A stretch of 64,000 nt of DNA, taken from NCBI GenBank assembly GCA_002496565.1, contig DAKJ01000004.1:133792-197791 (forward strand). Reading direction: 5' to 3'. Numbering within the stretch: position 1 is the stretch's first letter; the number at the start of each line of letters is the position of its first letter. Under the pieces are notes generated by a model that searched no databases, was not told the origin of the DNA, and saw only the letters and a program-made list of their open reading frames with translations. The DNA comes from Methanosarcina sp. UBA289 (lineage in GTDB: Archaea; Halobacteriota; Methanosarcinia; Methanosarcinales; Methanosarcinaceae). A program made the position numbers and the translations under genes. Positions 17,399 through 26,520 of this stretch are shown piece after piece.

Positions 17399-17959
17399 AT
17401 GCAGCTTCCAACACCCGAAGATCTTAAAAAAAGAAGAAATGAACTCGGGCTTACCCAGAGCGATCTGGCTAAAAGGGCCGGTGTAAGCCAGCCCCTTATA
17501 GCTCGTATAGAATCAGGAGATGTAGATCCCAGGCTTTCAACTGTCAGGAAAATCTTTGATGCTTTTGAGGAAGTTGAAAAGGAACAGCAGATTATTATAA
17601 TAGATCTGATGCATTCCCCTGTAATCCATGTTTCTCCGGACGATTCCGTGGAAGCAGCAGTAAATCTGATGCAGACTCACGGTTTCTCACAGGTTCCTGT
17701 GCTTGACGGGGGAATTCCGGTTGGAAGCGTTTCAGAGGACATGATAGTGAAATTGATGGCCGAAAGTAAGAAAAAATCAATTTCCCAGTTGAGAGTTTCC
17801 GAAATAATGGGGGAGTCCTTCCCGGCAGTATCTCCAGGCATTTCTATCTCAGTTGTTTCACATATACTAGAAGGAAATCCTGCTGTGCTAGTAATGGAAA
17901 AGGGATCAGTTATCGGCGTCGTGACAAAACATGACGTAATGACACTTCTCCAGGGTTAA
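17399..17959 (+). CDS. XRE-type HTH regulator with a CBS domain pair
   Basis: Residues 6-60 form a Cro/C1-type helix-turn-helix (DLKKRRNELGLTQSDLAKRAGVSQ..., then SGDVDPRLSTVRKI). Residues 68-186 hold two CBS motifs (MHSPVIHVSPDDSVEAAV, VSEIMGESFPAVSPGIS, then GVVTKHDVMTLL), which usually bind adenosine nucleotides such as AMP, ATP or SAM. The protein is therefore a ligand-sensing DNA-binding regulator. ATG at 17399 was chosen because the HTH starts at once. There is no strong Shine-Dalgarno, and the 5' leader seems short. The palindrome just upstream suggests autoregulation. Confidence 0.92.
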   Translation: MQLPTPEDLKKRRNELGLTQSDLAKRAGVSQPLIARIESGDVDPRLSTVRKIFDAFEEVEKEQQIIIIDLMHSPVIHVSPDDSVEAAVNLMQTHGFSQVPVLDGGIPVGSVSEDMIVKLMAESKKKSISQLRVSEIMGESFPAVSPGISISVVSHILEGNPAVLVMEKGSVIGVVTKHDVMTLLQG

Positions 17960-18305
17960 TAATTGAAATCTGTTCTCCTTATAGGGCGGTATTCGGGATC
18001 AGAGCTTGGAAAGCACATCAATTATATACTAGGATTCAATTAAACCTGATCTCTAATTTGGATTTAATGCTTAACTCCTCCAAACTATATTAATTTAATA
18101 AATCCGTTGAAATCCCCTAATCTAAAAATTTCCAATATAAAATATAAGATACACTGCATGCCTTTCGGGCACACCGTATCAAAATGATATTACTCTGAAT
18201 TATTTAAGATCTGCAGATATTTAATACTGCATAATAACACAACCCCATTAAACAAATAAAAAACAAAAATCAATTAAATCTTTGAAAATGTGGAGCATAA
18301 TACAT

Positions 18306-19457
18306 ATGGATCTGGAAGATACTCTTCTCATGATGCCTGGTCCCGTACCTGTTGCACCCAGAGTCCTTAGAGCTATGTCGAAACCGATGATCAACCACCG
18401 GAGTCCGGAATTTGCTGGTATTTACACCGATTGCAGGGAAATTCTCTCCAATGTTTTCCAGACAAAGAATGATATTTTCTTGCTGAGTGGTTCTGGAACG
18501 GCAGGAATGGAAGCTGCTGTCGGGTCTCTGGCTGGAAGCGAGGACAAAGTCATAGCCATAGAAAACGGAAAGTTTGGAGAGCGCTTTAAAGATATTGCAG
18601 CTCTATATTCGGAAGTAGTTCCTGTTGTGTTTGATTGGGGTCTTCCGATTGACCTTGAAGTTGTCAAGGAAAAACTCGAGGAAGGGGCAAAAGCCATCAC
18701 TCTCGTCCACAACGAGACCTCTGCAGGTATTCTTAACCCGGCTGCAGAAATTGGTAAACTTGCCAAAAAGCATGATGCTCTCTTTATTATGGACGGCGTG
18801 ACCTCCCTTGGAGGAGACGATGTAAAGGTCGATGAATGGGGAATTGACATTGCAGTTGTAGGTTCACAGAAGTGCCTTGCAGCTCCTCCTGGACTTTCAA
18901 TCGTTTCCGTAAGTGAAAAGGCTTTTGAGGCTATGAAAGGAGTAACAAAAAAGCCTTACTATAACGACCTTCTGGCATATAAGAAGAGTGGAGATAAACC
19001 CAGACCCGAAACGCCTTATACGCCTGCGATTCCTCTGTTCTACGCCCTTCAGGAAGCTTTGCACATTGTAAAAGAGGAAGGAATGGAGGCAAGGATTAAG
19101 AGGCACAGGACTCTTTCCGAAGCCGTAAGAGCAGCAGTTGCCGAGCTGAATATCGAGATGTTCCCGCAGCTTAACGAGTACAGCCATTATTCCAATACGG
19201 TCTCTGCTATGAAAGCTCCAGCAGGCATTGATGGCGAGGACATAAAGAGCGATATGAAGAAGCGGGGTGTAATCATTGCAGGCGGACAGGAACGTCTTAA
19301 AGGCAAAATTTTCAGAATAGGTAGCATGGGAAATGTCACTGCAAGGGATGTGCTTTCAACCATCCAGCAGCTGGAAATCGTACTGAATAAGCGTGGTTAC
19401 ATTGACAGCCTGGGAGCAGGTACAGAAGCTGCAGCCAGGGTTATTGACAGGGCCTGA
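18306..19457 (+). CDS. Class V aminotransferase (serine-pyruvate / alanine-glyoxylate type)
   Basis: This is a PLP enzyme of the alanine-glyoxylate/serine-pyruvate aminotransferase family, about 383 aa. Visible signatures are the N-terminal PGPVPVAPRVL and NHRSPEF, the cofactor loop GSGTAGMEA, the aspartate motif FIMDGVTSLGG and the Schiff-base lysine K189 in VVGSQKC. The start was placed at ATG 18306, with GGAG upstream and the family's usual N-terminus; TTG 18282 and ATG 18288 are alternative in-frame starts. It precedes ribC and may share its transcript (100 bases apart). Substrate cannot be read from sequence; archaeal homologues convert serine, alanine or phosphoserine-related substrates. 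Confidence 0.9.
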   Translation: MDLEDTLLMMPGPVPVAPRVLRAMSKPMINHRSPEFAGIYTDCREILSNVFQTKNDIFLLSGSGTAGMEAAVGSLAGSEDKVIAIENGKFGERFKDIAALYSEVVPVVFDWGLPIDLEVVKEKLEEGAKAITLVHNETSAGILNPAAEIGKLAKKHDALFIMDGVTSLGGDDVKVDEWGIDIAVVGSQKCLAAPPGLSIVSVSEKAFEAMKGVTKKPYYNDLLAYKKSGDKPRPETPYTPAIPLFYALQEALHIVKEEGMEARIKRHRTLSEAVRAAVAELNIEMFPQLNEYSHYSNTVSAMKAPAGIDGEDIKSDMKKRGVIIAGGQERLKGKIFRIGSMGNVTARDVLSTIQQLEIVLNKRGYIDSLGAGTEAAARVIDRA

Positions 19458-19557
19458 ACAGGATAAAAACTATAGATATACATTCTGTATATCTACCAGC
19501 CTTTTTCAGGAAAACCCGGAAAAAAGATTTTAATCTTGAAATTCCGATCGGATTCAC

Positions 19558-20022
19558 ATGCCCACAATAGGAATTGCAGATACCACATTCGCACGCTATA
19601 ATATGGGGCGTGCGGCAATTGACGAGATACAGAAAAATGTATCTGTAAAAATTAAAAGAGTAACCGTGCCCGGGATAAAGGACCTTCCGGTTGCAGCCAA
19701 GAAACTTATTGAAGAAGAAGGATGCGATATCGTTATGGCCCTAGGTATGCCCGGAGCTAAAGAACAGGATAAGATATGTGCTCATGAAGCTTCTCAGGGT
19801 CTTATTTTGGCCCAGCTCATGACTAATACCCATATTATCGAGGTCTTTGTCCATGAAAATGAAGGAAAGGATGAGAAAGAACTTGCTTTCCTTATGGACA
19901 GAAGAACCCGAGAGCACGCTTTAAACGTAATAAAGCTGCTCTTCAAACCTGAAAAGTTAATTCGAGAAGCCGGCACCGGTCAAAGGCAAGGCTTTGAAGA
20001 TGCAGGCCCATTAAGAACGTGA
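19558..20022 (+). CDS. ribC: Archaeal riboflavin synthase
   Basis: RibC of archaea converts two 6,7-dimethyl-8-ribityllumazine molecules to riboflavin; it is related to lumazine synthase, not to bacterial RibE. The 154-aa product has IGIADTTFARYNMGRAA, TVPGIKDLPVAAKKL, LGMPG and a conserved C-terminal half (LMTNTHIIEVFVHE...RTREHALNVIKLL). ATG 19558 gives the normal family length. Immediately downstream is ribH, whose product makes its substrate. Confidence 0.96.
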   Translation: MPTIGIADTTFARYNMGRAAIDEIQKNVSVKIKRVTVPGIKDLPVAAKKLIEEEGCDIVMALGMPGAKEQDKICAHEASQGLILAQLMTNTHIIEVFVHENEGKDEKELAFLMDRRTREHALNVIKLLFKPEKLIREAGTGQRQGFEDAGPLRT

Positions 20023-20061
20023 AGCAATTTATGTAAAAACAAAGACTGGAGACCTTATCAG

Positions 20062-20466
20062 ATGACTATCAGCCTAGGATTTGTTGTAGCTGAATTTAAC
20101 AGGGATCTGACCTATCAGATGGAACTGCTTGGAAGGGAACACGCGGAGTTCCTGGGGGCAACAGTGAAAGAGACCATTCTTGTCCCAGGGGTTTTTGACA
20201 TGCCCCTTGCGATCAAGAAGCTTTGCCAGAGGGACGATATCGATGCCGTAGTTACTATAGGATCTGTAATCGAAGGCGAGACTGACCATGACCAGGTGGT
20301 TATGCAGCATGCTGCAAGGAAGATCATGGATCTTTCTCTTGAGTTTAATAAGCCTGTAACTCTCGGTATTCCTGGCCCAGGCATGACCCGTATGGCGGCT
20401 CATGAACGTGTGGACTATGCAAAGCGTGCCGTTGAAGCTGCAGTAAAGCTGGTGCGGCGGTTATGA
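20062..20466 (+). CDS. ribH: 6,7-dimethyl-8-ribityllumazine synthase
   Basis: Lumazine synthase condenses the ribityl-pyrimidine with dihydroxybutanone phosphate, and typically forms icosahedral shells. The 134-aa product has the family core: VVAEFNRDLTYQM, VPGVFDMPLAIKKL, VTIGSVIEGETDHDQVV (with the catalytic histidine in the TDHD region) and a C-terminal RRL. The gene starts 39 bases after ribC and precedes an aminotransferase gene by 49 bases, so the three probably form one operon. Confidence 0.96.
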   Translation: MTISLGFVVAEFNRDLTYQMELLGREHAEFLGATVKETILVPGVFDMPLAIKKLCQRDDIDAVVTIGSVIEGETDHDQVVMQHAARKIMDLSLEFNKPVTLGIPGPGMTRMAAHERVDYAKRAVEAAVKLVRRL

Positions 20467-20515
20467 ATTTATGATCTCTATAAACTAGCAAATGTAATAA
20501 ACCAGGACCATCCCT

Positions 20516-21658
20516 ATGTCATCCGCAAGGCTCAAGCGTGTAGAAGAATCTGCAACGATAAGGATCTCCAATATTGCGACCAGAATGATTAAAGAGGGTA
20601 CAGACGTAATCAATTTCAGCCTTGGTGAACCTGATTTCAATACCCCTAAAAATATCTGCGATGCTGCGGCAAAGGCTATGTATGAGGGAAAAACCCACTA
20701 CGCCCCCTCTGGAGGTATCCCTGAATTAAGGGCAGCCATTGCCGAAAAATTCAGGACGGAAAACAACCTCGATGTAACTGAGACAGGTGTGCTTGTTACC
20801 CCCGGAGCAAAACAGGGAATTTTTGAGATAATGATGAGCGTTCTTAATGATGGGGATCAGGCTCTTCTGTTTAATCCTTCATGGGTAACTTATGACGCAT
20901 GCATACGTTTTGCAGGGGCGGAAACGGTCTGGGTTCCGACAGTCCCTGAAAAAGGTTTCATTCCGGACAATTTTGAGGAATATATAACTGATAAAACCAA
21001 GCTCATAGTTGTAAATAGTCCAGGAAACCCAACAGGTGGAGTCTTCGGGAAAAAAACTTTGCAATGTATTGCCGACCTTGCAATTGACCATGACCTCGTA
21101 GTAGTCTCAGATGAGATCTATGAGAAAATTATCTATGACAGGGAGCATATCAGCATTGGCAGCTTTGATGGAATGCAGGAAAGAACTGTCACAGTAAACG
21201 GTTTTTCCAAGGCATATGCCATGACAGGTTGGAGACTCGGCTACCTCACTGCACCTCCTGAAATTCTCAAACTTCTACTTAAAATTCAGTCTCATTCGGT
21301 AAGCAGTGCGACTACGTTTGTTCAGTACGGTGGGCTCGAAGCTCTTCAGGGTCCTCAGGACAGCGTTAAAGCAATGGTTGATCGTTTCAAGGTAAGGCGC
21401 GACGTCCTTATAGACGGTCTGAACAAAATGGGACTTGAATGTAAAAAGCCAGATGGAGCTTTTTATGCTTTTGCTAATGTCAGCGAGTATGGAAATGGGA
21501 CTCAGGTGGCAGAACGGCTCCTGAAAGAAGCTCAGGTAGCAGTTACGCCTGGAATCGCCTTTGGTTCGTCAGGCGAGGATTTCATCAGGATCTCCTATGC
21601 AACATCAATTGACAGAATCAGGGAAGCTCTTGAAAGACTTGAAAAAGTATTTTTATAA
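20516..21658 (+). CDS. aspC: Class I aspartate-type aminotransferase
   Basis: PLP-dependent transferase of the aspartate aminotransferase I-gamma group, 380 aa. Landmarks are INFSLGEPDFNTP at the N-terminus, VVNSPGNPTGG (168-175), VVSDEIYE (197-203) and the PLP lysine K232 in VNGFSKAYAMTGWRLGY. The C-terminal arginine motif DFIRISYA binds the substrate carboxylate. It transfers the amino group between aspartate or another amino acid and 2-oxoglutarate. It starts 49 bases after ribH; linkage to flavin synthesis is by position only. Confidence 0.93.
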   Translation: MSSARLKRVEESATIRISNIATRMIKEGTDVINFSLGEPDFNTPKNICDAAAKAMYEGKTHYAPSGGIPELRAAIAEKFRTENNLDVTETGVLVTPGAKQGIFEIMMSVLNDGDQALLFNPSWVTYDACIRFAGAETVWVPTVPEKGFIPDNFEEYITDKTKLIVVNSPGNPTGGVFGKKTLQCIADLAIDHDLVVVSDEIYEKIIYDREHISIGSFDGMQERTVTVNGFSKAYAMTGWRLGYLTAPPEILKLLLKIQSHSVSSATTFVQYGGLEALQGPQDSVKAMVDRFKVRRDVLIDGLNKMGLECKKPDGAFYAFANVSEYGNGTQVAERLLKEAQVAVTPGIAFGSSGEDFIRISYATSIDRIREALERLEKVFL

Positions 21659-21743
21659 ATCAGATTCTGTGAGTTATCTCCTGAAAAAGGTATGAGTAAC
21701 GAATAACAGGTATTAATCGAATCGAGGGACGGTGTGGGCAGGT

Positions 21744-22163
21744 TTACCCATACCGTTTAAGTACCTCTTTTATGATTGCACCTGTACTGCAAAGTGGGCA
21801 TTCTTTTGAAAGCGGAATCCTGACCACATTTGCAGGATGCCCTCTTTTTGCAAGTTCTTTTTCCAGAAGCTCGGCGTCAAAGCGCTGGTCGTAACCTAGA
21901 GCAATTATATCCGGCCTGATCTGCTTCAGGGGTTCAAACATATCTTTTTCGCTGCCAAGAAGCGCTTTATCTACTATCCCGAGTGCATTTACCATCTCCA
22001 GCCTCTGCTCCTCTGGCACAACTGGTTTTGGTTTGTGAGTTACATTTGAGTCTCTGGCAACAATAACGAAAAGCTCATCTCCTAGAGCTCGGGCCTGGGC
22101 CAGAAAATAAATATGTCCGGGATGGAGAATGTCAAAAGTCCCGGTAGCAAGTATACGTGTCAA
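21744..22163 (-). CDS. ribL: Archaeal FAD synthetase (FMN adenylyltransferase)
   Basis: RibL adenylates FMN to FAD. The 139-aa nucleotidyltransferase carries GTFDILHPGHIYFL (HxGH, residues 14-18 region), IVARDSNVTHKPKP, PEEQRLEMV and ALGYDQRFD. The C-terminal pair CPLCSTG is the cysteine pair conserved in archaeal RibL enzymes, reported to be redox-sensitive. The gene is convergent with the ribC-ribH-aspC group, placing FMN precursor and FAD formation side by side. Confidence 0.93.
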   Translation of the reverse strand: MTRILATGTFDILHPGHIYFLAQARALGDELFVIVARDSNVTHKPKPVVPEEQRLEMVNALGIVDKALLGSEKDMFEPLKQIRPDIIALGYDQRFDAELLEKELAKRGHPANVVRIPLSKECPLCSTGAIIKEVLKRYG

Positions 22164-22328
22164 CAGATCACCTGGCCTCGGGTATATCCTGTAAGCATAA
22201 GAAACTTACTGAGATTAACCCTGCCTTCAATCTGAAGAGCCCCTGGATATTCAAACTGTGTACCACAAATACTATTATTATCTATTCATAATGAGACTAT
22301 ATAATAAAAAAATGAAAGAATTTTTTCA

Positions 22329-22481
22329 ATTATCATAAGTAATATATGGTCCGCAAATGTGAATATTATTTATTGAACTTAGGTTATAAACCTAAAAATT
22401 TGAAGATAAATCTTATTCAGGTACAGCTTTTCAAGTCTTCTGAGAGGGCTGTTACCTTTGGCATTATCATAAGTAATATAT
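22329..22481. promoter_or_regulatory. Two 19-bp direct repeats and a 17-bp palindrome before the homocysteine gene
   Basis: attatcataagtaatatat occurs exactly at 22329-22347 and 22463-22481. Between them TTAGGTTATAAACCTAA (22379-22395) is a perfect inverted repeat with a 3-base centre. The second repeat lies 52 bases before the start of the COG1900 gene and contains a TATA-like core, so it may include the promoter. Two promoters, or two binding sites of one regulator, are possible. Confidence 0.5.
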
Positions 22482-22533
22482 AATTCTTACAAATATTACC
22501 ATCTAGATAATCTGTAAAAAGAGGAAAACCCCA

Positions 22534-24036
22534 ATGATAAAAAAATCGATTCATGAGATTAATAAGAAAATTGAAGATGGAAGCGTCAATGTAGTGACGG
22601 CGGAGGAAATGGTCACAATTGTTGAGGAACTTGGCGCTGAAGGGGCTGCAAAAGAAGTGGATGTGGTTACGACAGGCACATTCGGAGCTATGTGCTCATC
22701 CGGCTTAATGCTTAACCTGGGGCATTCCGAGCCTCCTATTAAAATTCAGAAAATCTGGTTCAACAATGTAGAAGCATACAGCGGACTGGCAGCTGTAGAT
22801 GCTTACCTGGGGGCTGCCCAGATCTCAGATACAAGGGGAATCCAGTATGGTGGGGCTCATGTTATTGAGGATCTCCTCCGGGGGAAAGAGATCGATGTTC
22901 ATGCGACTTCATACGGGACGGATTGTTATCCAAGGAAAGTGCTTGATACGATAATTACCCTTGAAGACCTCAATGAAGCCGTTCTTCTTAACCCAAGAAA
23001 CGCCTACCAGAAATACGCAGCAGCAACCAACAGTTCCAAAAGGATTCTGAATACCTATATGGGTGAGCTTCTGCCCAATTTCGGAAATGTAACCTATTCA
23101 GGGGCAGGGGTTCTATCTCCTCTATCAAATGACCCTAATTATGAAACCATAGGCATGGGAACAAGAATTTTCATGGGAGGCGCTCAGGGCTATGTTATAG
23201 GGAACGGAACTCAACATTCTCCTTCTTCTGGTTTTGGAACTCTGATGCTCAAAGGTAACTTGAAGGAGATGAATCCTGATTACTTGAGAGCTGCTTCTTT
23301 TACCGGATACGGAGCTACTCTTTACATGGGAATTGGAATCCCCATCCCTATTCTTAACGAAAAACTTGCTGCTGCAACTGCAGTCCGGGATGAGGATATT
23401 GTAACCACTATTCAGGATTATGCTGTGGGAAGCCGGGACAAGCCAGTTATCAGAAATGTGAATTATGCCGAACTCAGATCAGGCTCGGTGCAGATTGACG
23501 GAAAAGACGTGCCCACGTCCTCTCTTTCCAGTTTCAAGAACGCGAGAAAGATCGCAAATGAATTAAAGGAATGGGTTAAGCGCGGGAAATTCTTTGTCAG
23601 CATGCCAGTGGAAAGACTGTCTGTTGAAGGGGCTGCCAAACCCATGAAAGAGACGCAGGTTGTACCTCTTGTAAAAGATGTAATGTCCAGTTTTATTGTG
23701 ACCATCAAAAGAGATCAAACTGTCCAGGACGCTGCAAAGAAAATCTGGGAGAACTCTTTTAACCATCTGGCTGTGACCTCCGACACTGATGAACTAGTAG
23801 GGATCCTAACTGCCTGGGATATCTCAAAGGCCGTTGCAGAGAATTGTTTTGATTCGGTAGAGAGCGTTATGACGAAAAAGGTGCTGACCTGCGCTCCTAA
23901 CGAGCCTGTGGACCTTGCAGCTAGAAGGCTGGATCGTTATGGAGTATCTGCGATGCCGGTTATCGATGCTCAGAGGCGGGTTATCGGAATAATAACAAGT
24001 GACAACATCAGCAAACTTCTTGCAAGGAGGTACTGA
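22534..24036 (+). CDS. L-aspartate-semialdehyde sulfurtransferase (COG1900/DUF39) with CBS pair
   Basis: Homologues in methanogens (MA1821 of M. acetivorans) make homocysteine by putting sulfide-derived sulfur onto aspartate semialdehyde. The N-terminal DUF39 domain (1-370) has the two cysteines shown there to matter, C54 in GAMCSSG and C131 in GTDCYPRK. Residues 385-500 are two CBS motifs (VKDVMSSFIVTIKRD..., VMTKKVLTCAPNEPV...), a probable regulatory ligand site. ATG 22534 is preceded by AGAGGA. The next gene, a NIL-ferredoxin, starts 2 bases after the stop and is the known partner that mobilises sulfur, so they are one operon. Confidence 0.93.
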   Translation: MIKKSIHEINKKIEDGSVNVVTAEEMVTIVEELGAEGAAKEVDVVTTGTFGAMCSSGLMLNLGHSEPPIKIQKIWFNNVEAYSGLAAVDAYLGAAQISDTRGIQYGGAHVIEDLLRGKEIDVHATSYGTDCYPRKVLDTIITLEDLNEAVLLNPRNAYQKYAAATNSSKRILNTYMGELLPNFGNVTYSGAGVLSPLSNDPNYETIGMGTRIFMGGAQGYVIGNGTQHSPSSGFGTLMLKGNLKEMNPDYLRAASFTGYGATLYMGIGIPIPILNEKLAAATAVRDEDIVTTIQDYAVGSRDKPVIRNVNYAELRSGSVQIDGKDVPTSSLSSFKNARKIANELKEWVKRGKFFVSMPVERLSVEGAAKPMKETQVVPLVKDVMSSFIVTIKRDQTVQDAAKKIWENSFNHLAVTSDTDELVGILTAWDISKAVAENCFDSVESVMTKKVLTCAPNEPVDLAARRLDRYGVSAMPVIDAQRRVIGIITSDNISKLLARRY

Positions 24037-24038
24037 GC

Positions 24039-24425
24039 GTGAAAATCAAGATCACTATTCCTACCGAGAGAATCCACAACCCTATCATTTCCGAGTCCAT
24101 AGTCGAAACTGGAATCCTGATTAATATAATGGTTGCAAATATCGACTCAACCTATGGGGAACTAATAGCGGATGTGAATGATCTCAAGTTCGATAAAATC
24201 AAACATGCCCTGGAATCTAGAGGAGCTATAGTTTCTATACTGGACAGACCTATTCACAGAGATGAGGAAGAATGTATCGAATGCGGAGCCTGTATTTCAG
24301 TCTGCCCTATGAATGTGTATTCTTTTGACAACGCCTGGAATGTCCTAGTAGATGAAAAGAAATGTATTCAGTGCGGCGTGTGCATTAAGATGTGCCCGCA
24401 TGGGGCCTTGAAACTGGGAGAATGA
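24039..24425 (+). CDS. NIL-domain ferredoxin, partner of the sulfurtransferase
   Basis: 128 aa starting at GTG 24039, with GGAGG upstream inside the end of the previous gene. Residues 1-70 form a NIL domain (ligand-binding ACT-like fold). Residues 75-128 hold two 4Fe-4S motifs, CIECGACISVCP and CIQCGVCIKMCP. In M. acetivorans the homologous protein (MA1822) supports sulfide-dependent homocysteine formation together with the COG1900 enzyme. Translational coupling to the upstream gene agrees with a complex. Confidence 0.93.
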   Translation: MKIKITIPTERIHNPIISESIVETGILINIMVANIDSTYGELIADVNDLKFDKIKHALESRGAIVSILDRPIHRDEEECIECGACISVCPMNVYSFDNAWNVLVDEKKCIQCGVCIKMCPHGALKLGE

Positions 24426-24617
24426 ATAGAGAAAGAAGATTAAGAGCAATAAAGTTAATCTTAACCTTATATTTATTAAATTTCTTTTTATTTTTTCAAG
24501 GAAAGAAAAAGATCTGTTTAATATGGAGACAAATTAAAAACTAATTTAAGTAGTTCTAATTATCTTTTCAAAGTTTTCTATTCTTATTTTGGCTTATACT
24601 AGTTTTTTACTGATCCG

Positions 24618-24679
24618 ATTCCAAGATCAAGTGATCTTTAGGTTTTTATTAGGTGTAGTTACTCACTTGATCTTGGAAT
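24618..24679. repeat. 17-bp perfect inverted repeat with a 28-base loop
   Basis: ATTCCAAGATCAAGTGA (24618-24634) is the exact reverse complement of TCACTTGATCTTGGAAT (24663-24679). It lies about 190 bases after the NIL-ferredoxin gene. It could be a long transcript-end hairpin or a relic of mobile-element ends. The rest of 24426-24617 is AT-rich and empty. Confidence 0.6.
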
Positions 24680-24790
24680 GGACTCCTTTCAGTTCGACAG
24701 TCTAGATTCTCTTTACAATGCTCTGTAATATATGTAATACCTTTTCTCGTTGTCATACAGAGTTACTATATTTGCGTTCTCTGAATTCGA

Positions 24791-24949
24791 CTAATTATTT
24801 ACTGTGTTCCCCGATTCTTGTCCGTTATTTACTGCGCTTCCAGAGTTCTGTCCATTATTTACTGTGTTTCCTGAATTCTGTCCATTGTTTATTGTATTTC
24901 CAGAGTTTTGTCCTTTGTTAATTGTATTCCCAGAAAACAGTTTATTTAA
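24791..24949 (-). pseudogene. 3' end of a gene encoding decapeptide repeats
   Basis: On the minus strand five 30-bp units encode GQNSGNTVNN-type decapeptides (GNTIN-K, GQNSGNTINN, GQNSGNTVNN, GQNSGSAVNN, GQESGNTVNN) and end in TAG at 24791-24793. The frame has no start codon; a TAA precedes it. Differences between units are mostly conservative at the protein level, so it was coding when the repeats spread. Asn/Gly/Ser-rich repeats suggest a stalk of an exported protein. The rest of 24950-25371 holds no gene. Confidence 0.5.
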
Positions 24950-25371
24950 TTATAATCAGAAAATGTACAAATTCATCGTCAGCCTGGCTTCTAAGCCTGT
25001 TTCGCGTATAACAACTTGTAAAATGACATCTACTTATAAAGCAGATTTTTTCGCCTCTATCCTTAGAAGTTTGCAATCTAAAGACATGAATCAAGGTTTC
25101 ATTCTGAATACCGATTTCTATTTCGAAACTCCCTTTATTTATACATTGAAACAAATAATTACAATGTATCTAGAAAACCGGATAGGCATTAAAGGAGAGT
25201 ATTGCCAGAACTGGGCATCAGCCCTTTCTCAAGCAACTTCTCAAATATTTCTGCGTTCATCTCCTTTCTCTGTTTTTCTTTGTGGGGACAAAGTAATCCG
25301 AAATTTTATATTTCAAACGAATGAGAATATCACAAAAGGAACTTGTACAGTCTTTAAAATAGGGGTAAATT

Positions 25372-26178
25372 ATGAAGATCCTTGTACTCTACTCAGGCGA
25401 ACTTGGGAAAAAAGTCATCCAGAACCTGATCAATCCGGGAAATTTCTGCGTGTCCTGTGGAGAACTTTGCAATCACTGCAGGCAGGCCAGGAAGTCATAT
25501 GCAAACCTGATCGTAGGAATTCATGAATTTCCTCAAGACCTGCCCACATTTATAGAACAGCCCGAACAGTACATGCCTCAAAAATTTCCGGAATGCGATC
25601 TAATACTTGCTATTGGCATTCATCCCGACCTTCTTATAGCCCTCCCAGATGTTGTAACGAAAACGAAGGCAAAAGCCGTGATAGCGCCTGCTGAAGACTC
25701 AAAGAAAACTCCTGCAGGTGTCCTTGAACAGCTTAGAAAAGAGCTTGAAGCTATTGGAGTTGAGTTTGAGGGGCCAAAGCCATTCTGTGCCCTTGAAAAA
25801 ACCGGAAAGCCAATTATAGACGCGTTCGTTGACCTTGGTTTCGGGAAGCCTGTGCTCAGAATAGAAATGAGCCCTGATGGAAAGATGTTTATCGGAGCAG
25901 GCGTCCTCAGAGATGCCCCTTGCGGTTCCACTTGGTTTGTGGCAAAAAAGCTCGGCTGGACTGACACTCCTGAATATAAAGAGACCATCTCAGGTGCTCA
26001 TCATTCTTATCCCTGTACCGCTAGCATGGACAAAGACCCTCAACTTGGGGACACCATCCTTCACAAGGCCGGATACATTATCAGGGAAGCAGTTGAAGAT
26101 GGAATGGAATGTGCAAAAAAGGAGAAAGCCCGATTGTCTGCAGTATGCGTGGAGGAAATCTCAAGTTCTAGTCTCTAA
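25372..26178 (+). CDS. DUF166 family protein, 268 aa
   Basis: This is an archaeal protein family of unproven function, sometimes labelled thymidylate-synthase-like in databases. The N-terminus is a Rossmann-like strand (MKILVLYSGELGKKV) followed by CVSCGELCNHC, four cysteines (C26, C29, C33, C36) that could bind Fe-S or zinc. Later blocks include LILAIGIHPDLL, APAEDSKKTP, KPFCALEKTG and a C-terminal GAHHSYPCTASM with further Cys and His. ATG follows GGGG at 7 bases. A hairpin (ATCTATC/GATAGAT, 26271-26291) lies about 90 bases after the stop. Confidence 0.85.
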   Translation: MKILVLYSGELGKKVIQNLINPGNFCVSCGELCNHCRQARKSYANLIVGIHEFPQDLPTFIEQPEQYMPQKFPECDLILAIGIHPDLLIALPDVVTKTKAKAVIAPAEDSKKTPAGVLEQLRKELEAIGVEFEGPKPFCALEKTGKPIIDAFVDLGFGKPVLRIEMSPDGKMFIGAGVLRDAPCGSTWFVAKKLGWTDTPEYKETISGAHHSYPCTASMDKDPQLGDTILHKAGYIIREAVEDGMECAKKEKARLSAVCVEEISSSSL

Positions 26179-26520
26179 AGGTAAGTTTTCGTTTCCAAAA
26201 AGTTTTCAAGAAATATATTCTAAATAAAAACCGGAATTTTTTATCTGGTTCCAACAAGAAAATAAGTGTTATCTATCATGTTTCGATAGATTTAAGCCTG
26301 AATTCGATGATTTACAAATCTCAGTAAGCAAGCCTCTTGAAGAAAGCTGTTACAATCTGAGCCAAGTTTCATCTATTAATGAATTGAACTGTTTCCTTAA
26401 TATTCAACTAAAAGCATTAAGGGATTATGGGGTTAAATCCCTGAAGTTAATACTTCTTATTCCCTTTAATGCGTTTAGTTACAATAAGTGCACCTACTGG
26501 AGAAGTGCTTGAAAGTACTT

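Noticed and set aside
24797..24941. The 30-bp repeats as a CRISPR array
   Set aside because: Units are contiguous without spacers and keep a protein frame on the minus strand.
24718..25526. Open frames on the plus strand across the 30-bp repeats, including one overlapping the start of DUF166
   Set aside because: They are shadows of the minus-strand decapeptide remnant and read into the DUF166 gene in the wrong frame; no ribosome binding site or protein-like composition.
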